A model generated the notes under the pieces. The model saw only the letters and a list, made by a program, of their open reading frames with translations. It ran no database searches and was not told where the DNA came from. From Bacteroidales bacterium UBA2939 (lineage in GTDB: Bacteria; Bacteroidota; Bacteroidia; Bacteroidales; P3): DNA of 11,774 nucleotides. Numbering within the stretch: the stretch's first letter is position 1; each line of letters starts with the position of its first letter. Shown here piece by piece: positions 1 to 5,090 of this stretch. Made by a program: the position numbers and the translations under genes. The stretch lies in the NCBI GenBank assembly GCA_002349055.1, contig DECD01000048.1:7675-19448 (forward strand). Reading direction: 5' to 3'.

Positions 1-461
1 AACTTGGTGAAATTCCAGGGAATCTCGCCGGGTTTCTTCTCCTTGAGCCACACGTAGAGGGGCGATGCGTTGGGTCCTTTCACGTCGATTTTGGCGAACT
101 GGGGGAAAGTGATGTTATAGTTGCCGGTGCAGAATTCATGAATCTCTTCGAAACTGCCCGGAGCCTGTCCGCCGAACTGGTTGCAAGGGAAGTCGAGGAT
201 GGTGAAGCCCTGCTCGCGATAGGTTTCATAGATGCGCTCGAGGTCTTCATACTGAGGGGTGTAGCCGCACTGCGTAGCGGTATTCACCACCAGCAGCACC
301 TGTCCTTTGTAGATGGACAGCGAGACGCTGTCGCCCTGTCCGTCGAGGACCTTGAACTGGTAGATGTTGTCCTTGTTTTCAGACATCTCATCCGACTTTC
401 CGCAAGCGGCGAACATCAGGGTTGCCGCCAATGCCAATGCTAAAAATTTAATCTGGTTCAT
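1..461 (-). CDS. Glutathione peroxidase family lipoprotein (3' end outside window)
   Basis: This is a thiol peroxidase of the glutathione peroxidase family, expected to reduce peroxides, in bacteria usually with thioredoxin as donor. It begins at the ATG at 459-461 and runs off the left edge after 153 codons, so the C-terminus is missing. The N-terminus is a lipoprotein signal with lipobox FAAC (Cys20), so the enzyme should be anchored in the envelope rather than cytosolic. Catalytic residues are visible: peroxidatic Cys65 in TQCGYT (cysteine, not selenocysteine), Gln99 in the FGGQAPG segment, and Trp149-Asn150 in the PWNFTK motif at the truncated end. FPCNQF (Cys93) is the other family signature and could supply a resolving cysteine. 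It diverges from the C1 peptidase gene, and its promoter overlaps that gene's promoter. Family assignment is firm; the electron donor is inferred. Confidence 0.93.
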   Translation of the reverse strand, partial: MNQIKFLALALAATLMFAACGKSDEMSENKDNIYQFKVLDGQGDSVSLSIYKGQVLLVVNTATQCGYTPQYEDLERIYETYREQGFTILDFPCNQFGGQAPGSFEEIHEFCTGNYNITFPQFAKIDVKGPNASPLYVWLKEKKPGEIPWNFTK

Positions 462-486
462 CTGTGAGTATATTATTTTTCGGCTG

Positions 487-520
487 CAAAAGTACGGAAT
501 ATTTCCAACATATCGGAAAA
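487..520 (-). promoter_or_regulatory. Bacteroidota-type promoter for the GPx gene
   Basis: On the minus strand the -7 element reads TACTTTTG (487-494), matching the Bacteroidota consensus TAnnTTTG. A T-rich TTTTC sits at about 516-520, roughly 20 bp upstream, in place of a perfect TTTG -33 box. Transcription would begin near 481-484, giving a short AT-rich leader of about 20 nt before the ATG at 461. Confidence 0.6.
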
Positions 521-534
521 AATGTGTATCTTTG
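502..534 (+). promoter_or_regulatory. Bacteroidota-type promoter for the C1 peptidase gene
   Basis: TATCTTTG at 527-534 is a perfect TAnnTTTG -7 element, with TTTCC at 502-506 about 20 bp upstream as a weak -33. The predicted start near 538-541 leaves a leader of about 24 nt, very AT-rich, before the ATG at 563. The element overlaps the divergent GPx promoter on the other strand. Confidence 0.7.
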
Positions 535-562
535 CACCGCGAAAAAATAAATAATATACAAT

Positions 563-1978
563 ATGAAAGTAAAATACATTGCTTTAGCCATCGCCGCCTT
601 GCTGATTTCGGGCGGTGCCATGGCCCAAAAGAAACAACAGGACAACGGCGGCATCAGCCCCGAGATGATGCAGCAGATGAAGCGCGGCTTCGGCGGTAGC
701 GCCAGCGACAAGGCGCTGCGCAACATCATGGTCAACAACGCACCCAACAAGCTGGCTATGAACTATGAGAACGCCACAAAGTTCGATTCGCACTTCAGCA
801 ACCGCGTGGTCAGCAAGGCCGTTACCGACCAGAAGTCGAGCGGTCGCTGCTGGATGTTCACCGGCATGAACGTGCTGCGCAACCAGGCCATCCGCCACCA
901 CAACCTGCCCGCCGACTTCCAGTTCTCGCAGGCCTACCTCTTCTTCTACGACCAGCTGGAAAAGAGCAACCTCTTCCTGCAGGCCATGATTGACACCTAC
1001 AAGAAGCCCATGAACGACCAGGAGGTCGAATGGCTCTTCAAGAACCCCATCGGCGACGGCGGCCAGTTCACCGGCGTGGCCAACCTCATCAGCAAATACG
1101 GCCTCGTGCCCAGCGATGTGATGCCCGAGACCTACAACACCAACAACACCTCGAGCATCAGCAACCTCATCGCCCTCAAGCTGCGCGAGGACGGTCTCGC
1201 CCTCCGCGAGATGGCCGCCCAGAAGGGCATGACTCCCACCAAGCTGCAGACCAAGAAGACCGAGATGCTCGCCACCATCTACCGCATGCTGGCCCTCACC
1301 ATGGGCGAGCCGCCCGCACAGTTCACTTGGCAGCAGAAAGACGCCAAGGGCGAGATAGTGGAGACCGCCACCTACACCCCCATGGAGTTCTACGAGAAGT
1401 TCGCCAAGACCGACTTCTCGAAGTATTACATGGTGATGAACGACCCCACCCGCGAATACTACAAGGTGTATGAAATCCGGTACGACCGCCACGTCTACGA
1501 CGGACAGAACTGGCGCTACCTCAACCTTCCCATGGAGGACATCGCCCCCATGTGCATCGCCTCCATCAAGGACAGCACCATGATGTACTTCAGCTGTGAC
1601 GTGGGAAAATTCCTCAACCGCGACAACGGCCTGATGGACATGAACAACTACGACTATGAGAGCCTCATGGGCACCACCTTCGGCATGGACAAGAAGCAGC
1701 GCGTGGCCACCTTCGCCAGCGGTTCGAGCCACGCCATGACCCTCTGCGCCGTCGACCTCGACAAGGACGGCAAGCCCCTCAAGTGGATGGTCGAGAACAG
1801 CTGGGGACCCAACTACGGCTGGCAGGGCAACCTCATCATGACCAACGACTGGTTCAACGAGTACATGTTCCGCGTGGTCCTCGAGGAAAAATACATCCCC
1901 GCCAACATCCTCAAGATGATGGACCAGCAGCCCATCATGCTCCCCGCCTGGGACCCGATGTTCGCGCCTGAGGAATAG
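563..1978 (+). CDS. Exported C1-family (bleomycin hydrolase/aminopeptidase C-like) cysteine peptidase
   Basis: A papain-fold cysteine peptidase of the bleomycin hydrolase branch (C1B), which acts mainly as an aminopeptidase on short peptides. The 471-residue product starts with a Sec signal peptide (hydrophobic core at residues 4-18, likely cleavage after AMA at about 21), so it is predicted to be periplasmic or secreted, unlike the cytosolic PepC of Firmicutes. Catalytic residues are all present: Gln90 and Cys96 in TDQKSSGRCWMF, His390 in SSHAMTLCAV, and Asn412 in VENSWG. Length fits the family (about 450). C1B enzymes often have the C-terminus placed in the active site to trim peptides; here the tail ends in APEE. 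The start is supported by the promoter 30 bp upstream and by the signal peptide. The gene stands alone and ends before a terminator at 2054-2090. Substrates cannot be read from sequence. Confidence 0.93.
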   Translation: MKVKYIALAIAALLISGGAMAQKKQQDNGGISPEMMQQMKRGFGGSASDKALRNIMVNNAPNKLAMNYENATKFDSHFSNRVVSKAVTDQKSSGRCWMFTGMNVLRNQAIRHHNLPADFQFSQAYLFFYDQLEKSNLFLQAMIDTYKKPMNDQEVEWLFKNPIGDGGQFTGVANLISKYGLVPSDVMPETYNTNNTSSISNLIALKLREDGLALREMAAQKGMTPTKLQTKKTEMLATIYRMLALTMGEPPAQFTWQQKDAKGEIVETATYTPMEFYEKFAKTDFSKYYMVMNDPTREYYKVYEIRYDRHVYDGQNWRYLNLPMEDIAPMCIASIKDSTMMYFSCDVGKFLNRDNGLMDMNNYDYESLMGTTFGMDKKQRVATFASGSSHAMTLCAVDLDKDGKPLKWMVENSWGPNYGWQGNLIMTNDWFNEYMFRVVLEEKYIPANILKMMDQQPIMLPAWDPMFAPEE

Positions 1979-1983
1979 TCAAC

Positions 1984-2036
1984 ATAAGCCCCTATCGGGG
2001 CGACAGTTATTAGCCGTGGGCGTAAGCCTACAGGCA
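1984..2036. repeat. Paired short palindromes, REP-like intergenic element
   Basis: Just after the peptidase stop there are two compact hairpins: GCCCC-TATC-GGGGC (1988-2001), and a stem around the loop GTAA at about 2013-2035 (GCC GTGGGC / GCCTAC A GGC, with one wobble and one bulged A). Two GC-rich palindromes in tandem with a short AT-rich spacer are typical of repetitive extragenic elements. No T-run follows, so neither is a good terminator. Only one copy is seen in this window, so dispersal is inferred. Confidence 0.4.
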
Positions 2037-2053
2037 CAATGCCAAAAACAAAA

Positions 2054-2090
2054 CAAAGCCCCGTATCTTTAATAAGAATACGGGGCTTTG
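2054..2090. terminator. Bidirectional intrinsic terminator between convergent genes
   Basis: A perfect 13-bp stem, CAAAGCCCCGTAT (2054-2066) with ATACGGGGCTTTG (2078-2090), closes an 11-nt loop. On the minus strand it is followed by a T-rich tract (TTTGTTTTGTTTTTGG), a good terminator for the lipoprotein gene ending at 2120. On the plus strand it can stop the C1 peptidase transcript, although no strong T-run follows. Confidence 0.8.
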
Positions 2091-2119
2091 TATGTGTACT
2101 GATTGTCTCCACCAACTGC

Positions 2120-2530
2120 CTAATTCATCTTTTGGAATTCAGCATTAATTACTTTGCCATCCACTGTTGTCGTAGCTGATGCTGAGTTACTTGTGAGTTT
2201 CGTGATAGTAGCTGTGTAATTGTCATTTCCAAAAGCCAAGCTCACGACCTTTCCATTAAATGTGTATGAACCATGTTTGGCCGTGTGCCTCCCCGAAGAG
2301 AATGACATCGTAAACTTTCCTTCTGAATCAAATTCATATATATCACCAACATAATATGCATCCATCATGCTTTGCGTTAACGTGATATTCCCGTATTTTG
2401 CCAATGTCACATACCACTTCCCCTCAATTAATTCTTTGTCATACCCACTGTCATCTTTGGAGCAGGAAAACAAAAATCCCATTGCTGCAATGCAACTGAA
2501 CACAGCGAAAAACTTCATTAACTTTTTCAT
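2120..2530 (-). CDS. Small lipocalin-like lipoprotein, function unknown
   Basis: The 136-residue product has a lipoprotein signal (MKKLMKFFAV start, lipobox LFSC, lipidated Cys23, then SKDD), so it should sit in the outer or inner membrane facing the periplasm or surface. The mature part is about 113 residues and predicted to be beta-rich. It opens with EGKWYVT, like the GxW start of lipocalin-like domains common in Bacteroidota lipoproteins, followed by alternating strands (YEFDSEGKFTMSF, GSYTFNGKVVSLAF). No catalytic residues are evident. It is clearly more AT-rich than its neighbours, which may indicate later acquisition or relaxed codon use. No TAnnTTTG box lies directly upstream; the nearest minus-strand promoter (2804-2834) drives an RNA that should terminate at about 2607, so expression may depend on read-through or an unrecognised promoter. 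The lipocalin-like call is by motif only. Confidence 0.8.
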   Translation of the reverse strand: MKKLMKFFAVFSCIAAMGFLFSCSKDDSGYDKELIEGKWYVTLAKYGNITLTQSMMDAYYVGDIYEFDSEGKFTMSFSSGRHTAKHGSYTFNGKVVSLAFGNDNYTATITKLTSNSASATTTVDGKVINAEFQKMN

Positions 2531-2536
2531 CTTTTA

Positions 2537-2583
2537 GTGCCGTTTTATCCTGTCGGCTCATCAGGATTTTGCTCATACGGCAC
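2537..2583 (-). promoter_or_regulatory. Stable hairpin in the leader of the lipocalin-like lipoprotein gene
   Basis: On the minus strand GTGCCGT (2577-2583) pairs exactly with ACGGCAC (2537-2543), and inside it ATCCTG (2562-2567) pairs with CAGGAT (2547-2552), with a 9-nt internal strand, a 3-4 nt opposite strand and a 9-nt loop. The structure ends only about 6 nt before the start codon at 2530. No T-run follows, so it is not a terminator. It could affect translation or mRNA stability; no known riboswitch was recognised. Confidence 0.5.
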
Positions 2584-2606
2584 CGAATTAAGCGGATTGT
2601 TTTACC

Positions 2607-2639
2607 TTAAAAGAAGCGTGGTGCCGCGTACCACTTCTT
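2607..2639 (-). terminator. Intrinsic terminator of the 6S-like RNA
   Basis: On the minus strand AAGAAGTGGT and ACCACGCTTCTT form a stem (10 bp with a 2-nt GC bulge) around loop ACGCGGC, followed by TT after the CTTCTT arm, giving a U-rich end. It begins one base after the outer closing stem of the upstream structured RNA, as expected for the 3' end of a discrete small RNA. Confidence 0.7.
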
Positions 2640-2799
2640 CTAATGGAGGTCTTGAGAATACCCTGTAACGGAGAAATAGAGAACAGCCCACGCAAACACG
2701 CGCGAAGCCGTCATACTCTCTTGCGTTACATGAAAGGTTCTCAAGTTTCCATTAGCAAGACGAAGATACAACGCTTCGTTTGATTTCCTTGTGAAATCG
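2607..2799 (-). ncRNA. Structured small RNA, probable 6S-type (Bacteroidales-1-like) RNA
   Basis: No protein gene occupies 2531-2891, yet the minus strand has a strong promoter, a rod-like structure and a terminator. The predicted RNA starts near 2798-2801 and is about 190 nt. Two small hairpins come first (GATTTC/GAAATC, 2782-2798; ACGAAG/CTTCGT, 2760-2779). The rod follows: CTAATGGA (2748-2755) pairs with TCCATTAG (2640-2647), CTTGAGAA (2738-2745) with TTCTCAAG (2651-2658), and GTAACG with CGTTAC (2724-2729 and 2665-2670), then an interrupted apical helix including ACGGC/GCTGT and a CGCGCG-TGTT-TGCGTG tip. A long helix broken by internal loops, about 190 nt with its own promoter and terminator, is the shape of 6S RNA, which binds the RNA polymerase holoenzyme by mimicking an open promoter. 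The structure is seen directly; the 6S identity is inference and needs a covariance search. Confidence 0.6.
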
Positions 2800-2803
2800 A
2801 CTG

Positions 2804-2834
2804 CAAAGATACGACAAATATTTCATTCTGCAAA
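2804..2834 (-). promoter_or_regulatory. Strong consensus promoter for the 6S-like RNA
   Basis: The minus strand carries TTTG (2831-2834, inside a TTTTTTG run), a spacer of exactly 19 bp, and TATCTTTG (2804-2811). This is the best match in the window to the Bacteroidota primary-sigma consensus TTTG-N19-TAnnTTTG. Initiation is expected 3-6 nt downstream, at about 2798-2801. There is no coding sequence directly downstream. Confidence 0.8.
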
Positions 2835-2839
2835 AAATA

Positions 2840-2872
2840 TTTTCTCCACGTCAGGAAAAATCCGTATCTTTG
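2840..2872 (+). promoter_or_regulatory. Promoter of the 154-aa hypothetical gene
   Basis: TATCTTTG at 2865-2872 is a perfect TAnnTTTG element with TTTTC at 2840-2844 and a 20-bp spacer. Transcription should begin near 2876-2878, only about 15 nt before the ATG at 2892. It lies back to back with the promoter of the minus-strand small RNA. Confidence 0.7.
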
Positions 2873-2891
2873 CATCGTAAAAAACAGTGAA

Positions 2892-3356
2892 ATGACACAC
2901 TTGTCGACAGAACAGCACGACGAACAAATGGCCAGCATGAAGGCGTTTGACGAGCAGATGCCCTGTGTGGGTATCTTCTGGTACGACCCCAACGACAACA
3001 CGCTTTTCGGTGTCCGCAAGCAGGAGGTGACTCCTAAGATGGCGGAAGAGGCTGCTGAGAAAGGTCTGCCGTTTATCAACTACCCCCACCTGCACCGACA
3101 GGTGTTGGCCAAGGAATTCTTCAAAGCCCAGGCCACCCATGAGGAGACCAAGTTCAAGGGTGATTACACCAAGATTCCCCGCGGCCGCGTCACATGGACC
3201 ATCGACAAATTCATCGTCCTCGTCGGGCATTGGGCCGAGCCTATCCTCGACCAATTCTCAGCCCTACTGGAAGAGGAGTTTTCGCTCCCCTATTTCGAAT
3301 TTCGCTACGATGAGCACTGGGACCTAGGCCACGGCTGGTCAGGAGATATGAAATAA
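2892..3356 (+). CDS. Uncharacterised 154-aa cytosolic protein
   Basis: I do not recognise a named family with certainty. The product has no signal peptide or membrane segment and is probably cytosolic. The N-terminal half contains MPCVGIFWYDPNDNTLFGVRK (about residues 23-43), which reads as a beta-hairpin, followed by a charged helix (VTPKMAEEAAEKG) and INYPHLHRQ. The C-terminal half contains PRGRVTW, a hydrophobic strand FIVLVGHW, an amphipathic helix, and a striking end motif, YDEHWDLGHGWSGD, rich in Trp, His and Asp. The overall order (GIFWYD, GRV, VGHWA, EFSLP, DEHWDLGHGWS) looks like a compact conserved domain and may be a known DUF. It has its own promoter 20-30 bp upstream, and the ATG at 2892 fits the short leader. 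It converges on the gene at 3378-4022 with 21 bp between stops. A metal-binding or nuclease role for the His/Asp-rich end is speculation. Confidence 0.8.
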   Translation: MTHLSTEQHDEQMASMKAFDEQMPCVGIFWYDPNDNTLFGVRKQEVTPKMAEEAAEKGLPFINYPHLHRQVLAKEFFKAQATHEETKFKGDYTKIPRGRVTWTIDKFIVLVGHWAEPILDQFSALLEEEFSLPYFEFRYDEHWDLGHGWSGDMK

Positions 3357-3377
3357 AAAAAGTCAAAGAAGAAAAAT

Positions 3378-4022
3378 TTACTCGTCGCGTTTTGCTTTGA
3401 ACCATTCGACGAACTTGGGGAGGTCGTCGAGGGGTTGGAAGCCGGCCTTGAAGGGTTCGGCGGGGACGGGGACGGTCTCCATGTATCCGATAAGGGTGGC
3501 GCAGTCGAACTCGCCCATCAGCGACTCGAGAGTAACATAGACACCCACCTGGAAGTCCTCATCCTGCCGCTGGCCGTCCTCGACGGCGATGCGCAGGCCC
3601 AGCATCTCAGGTTCCTCTTCGCATTCCAGCTGCTGGAAGTACATCTTTCGCGTGTCGAAGAGGAGTTTGTCGAAGCGCACCTTGAGTTCGGTACCCATGG
3701 GCTGCTTGAAGGCCACAAACTCCCACCAGTCGAGGTCGGGGGCGTTGTCGACAAGTTCCACCACATAGCGGAAGAGGTCGGTGTCGCCCTCGGCGGTGAA
3801 GGTGAGGGTGCGGCCGTTGGCGGTGGCATCGCCTATCTCGTAGGTGAGGCCATCGCAGTATTTCGTCAGCTGGTACTGGAGAGCGTTCTCCAGTTGCTCA
3901 CGCTCTTTATCTTCCAGGTCGCCCATGGCCACCAGTTCCTCGTTGTGGTCCTGAAACCACTGCCAAAATTTGGTGGTGCCGGCTCGGCCGACAACCACAT
4001 TATCTTTCTCTACTTTTTCCAT
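3378..4022 (-). CDS. Uncharacterised 214-aa cytosolic protein, last gene of the MATE-murB unit
   Basis: The 214-residue acidic product lacks a signal peptide or membrane segments. The N-terminal part (about residues 17-55) has FWQWFQDHNEEL followed by a helical region ending in YQLTKYCDGLTYEIGD. A central block (about 66-110) reads GRTLTFTAEGDTDLFRYVVELVDNAPDLDWWEFVAFKQPMG. The order FWxWF, LT-x-EIG, LxFTAxG, L-x-x-AP-x-L-x-W-x-x-x-AFxxP looks like a recurrent bacterial family of unknown function; I cannot name it securely. The C-terminal half (LGLRIAVEDGQ, VYVTLESLMGEFD, FVEWFKA) appears to be a second alpha/beta unit. It lies 78 bp downstream of murB on the same strand, separated by a palindromic element, and has no separate TAnnTTTG box that I can see, so co-transcription is likely. 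A link to cell-wall synthesis is suggested only by position. Confidence 0.82.
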   Translation of the reverse strand: MEKVEKDNVVVGRAGTTKFWQWFQDHNEELVAMGDLEDKEREQLENALQYQLTKYCDGLTYEIGDATANGRTLTFTAEGDTDLFRYVVELVDNAPDLDWWEFVAFKQPMGTELKVRFDKLLFDTRKMYFQQLECEEEPEMLGLRIAVEDGQRQDEDFQVGVYVTLESLMGEFDCATLIGYMETVPVPAEPFKAGFQPLDDLPKFVEWFKAKRDE

Positions 4023-4036
4023 ATCTGTTTCTTTCT

Positions 4037-4096
4037 CCCCGCTTCGCGGAAATCCATAAATCCAATTTTAGATTTATAGATTACGCCGAAGGCGGG
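4037..4096. repeat. 60-bp imperfect palindrome between murB and the downstream gene
   Basis: The centre is a 12-bp stem with one mismatch, AATCCATAAATC (4051-4062) and GATTTATAGATT (4071-4082), around an 8-nt loop. It is flanked by two small GC hairpins, CCGC-TTC-GCGG (4039-4049) and CGCC-GAA-GGCG (4084-4094), whose outer arms can also pair with each other (CCCGC-TTCG with CGAAGGCGGG). This modular layout looks like a REP/BIME-like element. In mRNA it could stabilise the upstream murB message or cause partial termination. Confidence 0.5.
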
Positions 4097-4100
4097 ATGT

Positions 4101-5090
4101 TTATATAATAATTGCTTCGGGGTCGAGGGCGACGCCGAATTTCTGTTTCACATCTTGTTGGATGGCCTTGGCGAGGGCGCGGACGTCGTCGCCCGTGCAG
4201 CCGTCGGCATTATACAGCACCAAGGCATTCTTGGGCCATACCCCTGCCCTGCCCTGCACTCGTCCTTTCCATCCAGCACGGTCAATGAGCCATCCGGCCG
4301 AAAGTTTATAAGTAACAGTGTAACTGAGTGGCTGAGTAACTGAGTGGGCCTCGGGCATGTCTGGATACTGCTCGCGGAGGCGGCGGTAGGTTGCCTCGTC
4401 AACCACGGGGTTTTTAAAGAAGCTGCCGGCGGAGCCGTGTTCCTCGGGACGCGGAAGCTTCTGCCAGCGCACCTCAGTGATGGCCTCGCGGAGCTGCTGT
4501 GCGGTGTCGTGGGGCAGTCCTTCGAGGGCTTTGTAGCCGAGGTTGGGGACAAACTCGCGGCTCAAGCGGTAGGTGACGCGGAGTATCAGGTATCGGTTGG
4601 GGTGGTGCTTGAAATACGAGTCGCGGTAGGCAAACTGGCAGTCGGCATTGCTGAAGGTGCAATGGCAGCGCTCCTGCAAGTCGTACACCTCTACTCTCTC
4701 GATAAAATCCTTGGCCTCAGCACCGTAGGCACCCACATTCTGCACCGCCGAGGCACCCACCGTGCCGGGGATGGCCGAGAGGTTCTCCATGCCGTAGAGG
4801 CCATTGTCGAGCGTCCACTGCACCAAATCATCCATCATCATTCCTCCCCACGCTCTTACGAACAAACCATCCATCCGCACCTCTTCGCCATTTAATATCA
4901 ACACCGTCCCATCATAGTCCTTGGTAAACACCATATTACTACCCGCACCAATCACCAGCAACTTTCCTCTTTCCTCTTTCCACTTTCCACTTAAATCGTC
5001 GCCAGGTTCCAGCACAACCATCCTCCGCGCCTTCACATCGATGCCGAAGGTGTTGTATTCCTTTAGTGATATGTTCTCAAATGTTTTCAA
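4101..5090 (-). CDS. murB: UDP-N-acetylenolpyruvoylglucosamine reductase (TTG start)
   Basis: MurB is a cytosolic FAD enzyme that uses NADPH to reduce UDP-GlcNAc-enolpyruvate to UDP-MurNAc in peptidoglycan precursor synthesis. Diagnostic segments are present: YNTFGID (12-18), VIGAGSNMVFT (46-56), the FAD-binding AIPGTVGASAVQNVGAYGAE (106-125), FAYRDSYFK (153-161, Arg156), the catalytic-serine motif GSAGSFFKNP (219-228, Ser223), GWLIDRAGWKG (266-276), and the C-terminal DPEAIII (Glu325). Length 329 is normal for the E. coli-type enzyme. The start is TTG at 5088-5090: an in-frame TGA lies two codons upstream and the conserved N-terminus begins at once, so no other start fits. It overlaps the MATE stop by four bases (TTGA), which suggests translational coupling. 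Two simple-repeat tracts, at residues about 35-44 and 248-261, interrupt usually conserved spacing while keeping the frame. Confidence 0.96.
   Translation of the reverse strand: MKTFENISLKEYNTFGIDVKARRMVVLEPGDDLSGKWKEERGKLLVIGAGSNMVFTKDYDGTVLILNGEEVRMDGLFVRAWGGMMMDDLVQWTLDNGLYGMENLSAIPGTVGASAVQNVGAYGAEAKDFIERVEVYDLQERCHCTFSNADCQFAYRDSYFKHHPNRYLILRVTYRLSREFVPNLGYKALEGLPHDTAQQLREAITEVRWQKLPRPEEHGSAGSFFKNPVVDEATYRRLREQYPDMPEAHSVTQPLSYTVTYKLSAGWLIDRAGWKGRVQGRAGVWPKNALVLYNADGCTGDDVRALAKAIQQDVKQKFGVALDPEAIII
4311..4347. repeat. Direct repeat tract inside murB (TAACTGAGTGG units)
   Basis: TAACTGAGTGG occurs exactly at 4321-4331 and 4337-4347 (16-bp period), preceded by the related AGTAACAGTG at 4311-4320. 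On the murB strand it encodes roughly HSVTQPLSYTV, in the stretch before the conserved LSAGWLID segment, and looks like a slippage-type expansion rather than conserved MurB sequence. Confidence 0.6.
4962..4989. repeat. Heptanucleotide tandem repeat inside murB (4 x CTTTCCN)
   Basis: Four consecutive 7-bp units, CTTTCCT, CTTTCCT, CTTTCCA, CTTTCCA, run from 4962 to 4989. They encode the charged GKWKEERGK (about residues 35-43) just before the FAD-binding VIGAGSN strand. Gain or loss of one unit would shift the murB frame; three units would restore it. Confidence 0.65.

Noticed and set aside
584..1732. A 382-codon open frame opposite the C1 peptidase
   Set aside because: It is a low-complexity His/Val/Glu/Gly shadow of the peptidase codons.
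2543..2565. CTGATGAG on the minus strand, resembling a hammerhead ribozyme core
   Set aside because: The required GAAA after stem II and a matching cleavage-site stem are absent; the sequence is explained by the nested hairpin.
2638..2712. A 24-codon minus-strand ORF (starting MTASRVFAWAV) inside the small RNA
   Set aside because: It lies entirely within the base-paired rod and ends in the closing stem; structure explains the region better, though a dual-function RNA cannot be excluded.
3357..3377. A-rich spacer between convergent genes as a terminator
   Set aside because: There is no hairpin, only A- and T-rich sequence.
3435..4079. A 214-codon plus-strand frame opposite the FWxWF protein
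   Set aside because: The minus-strand frame has balanced composition and sits in an operon; this one is rich in Val, Leu, Gly and His as expected of a shadow.
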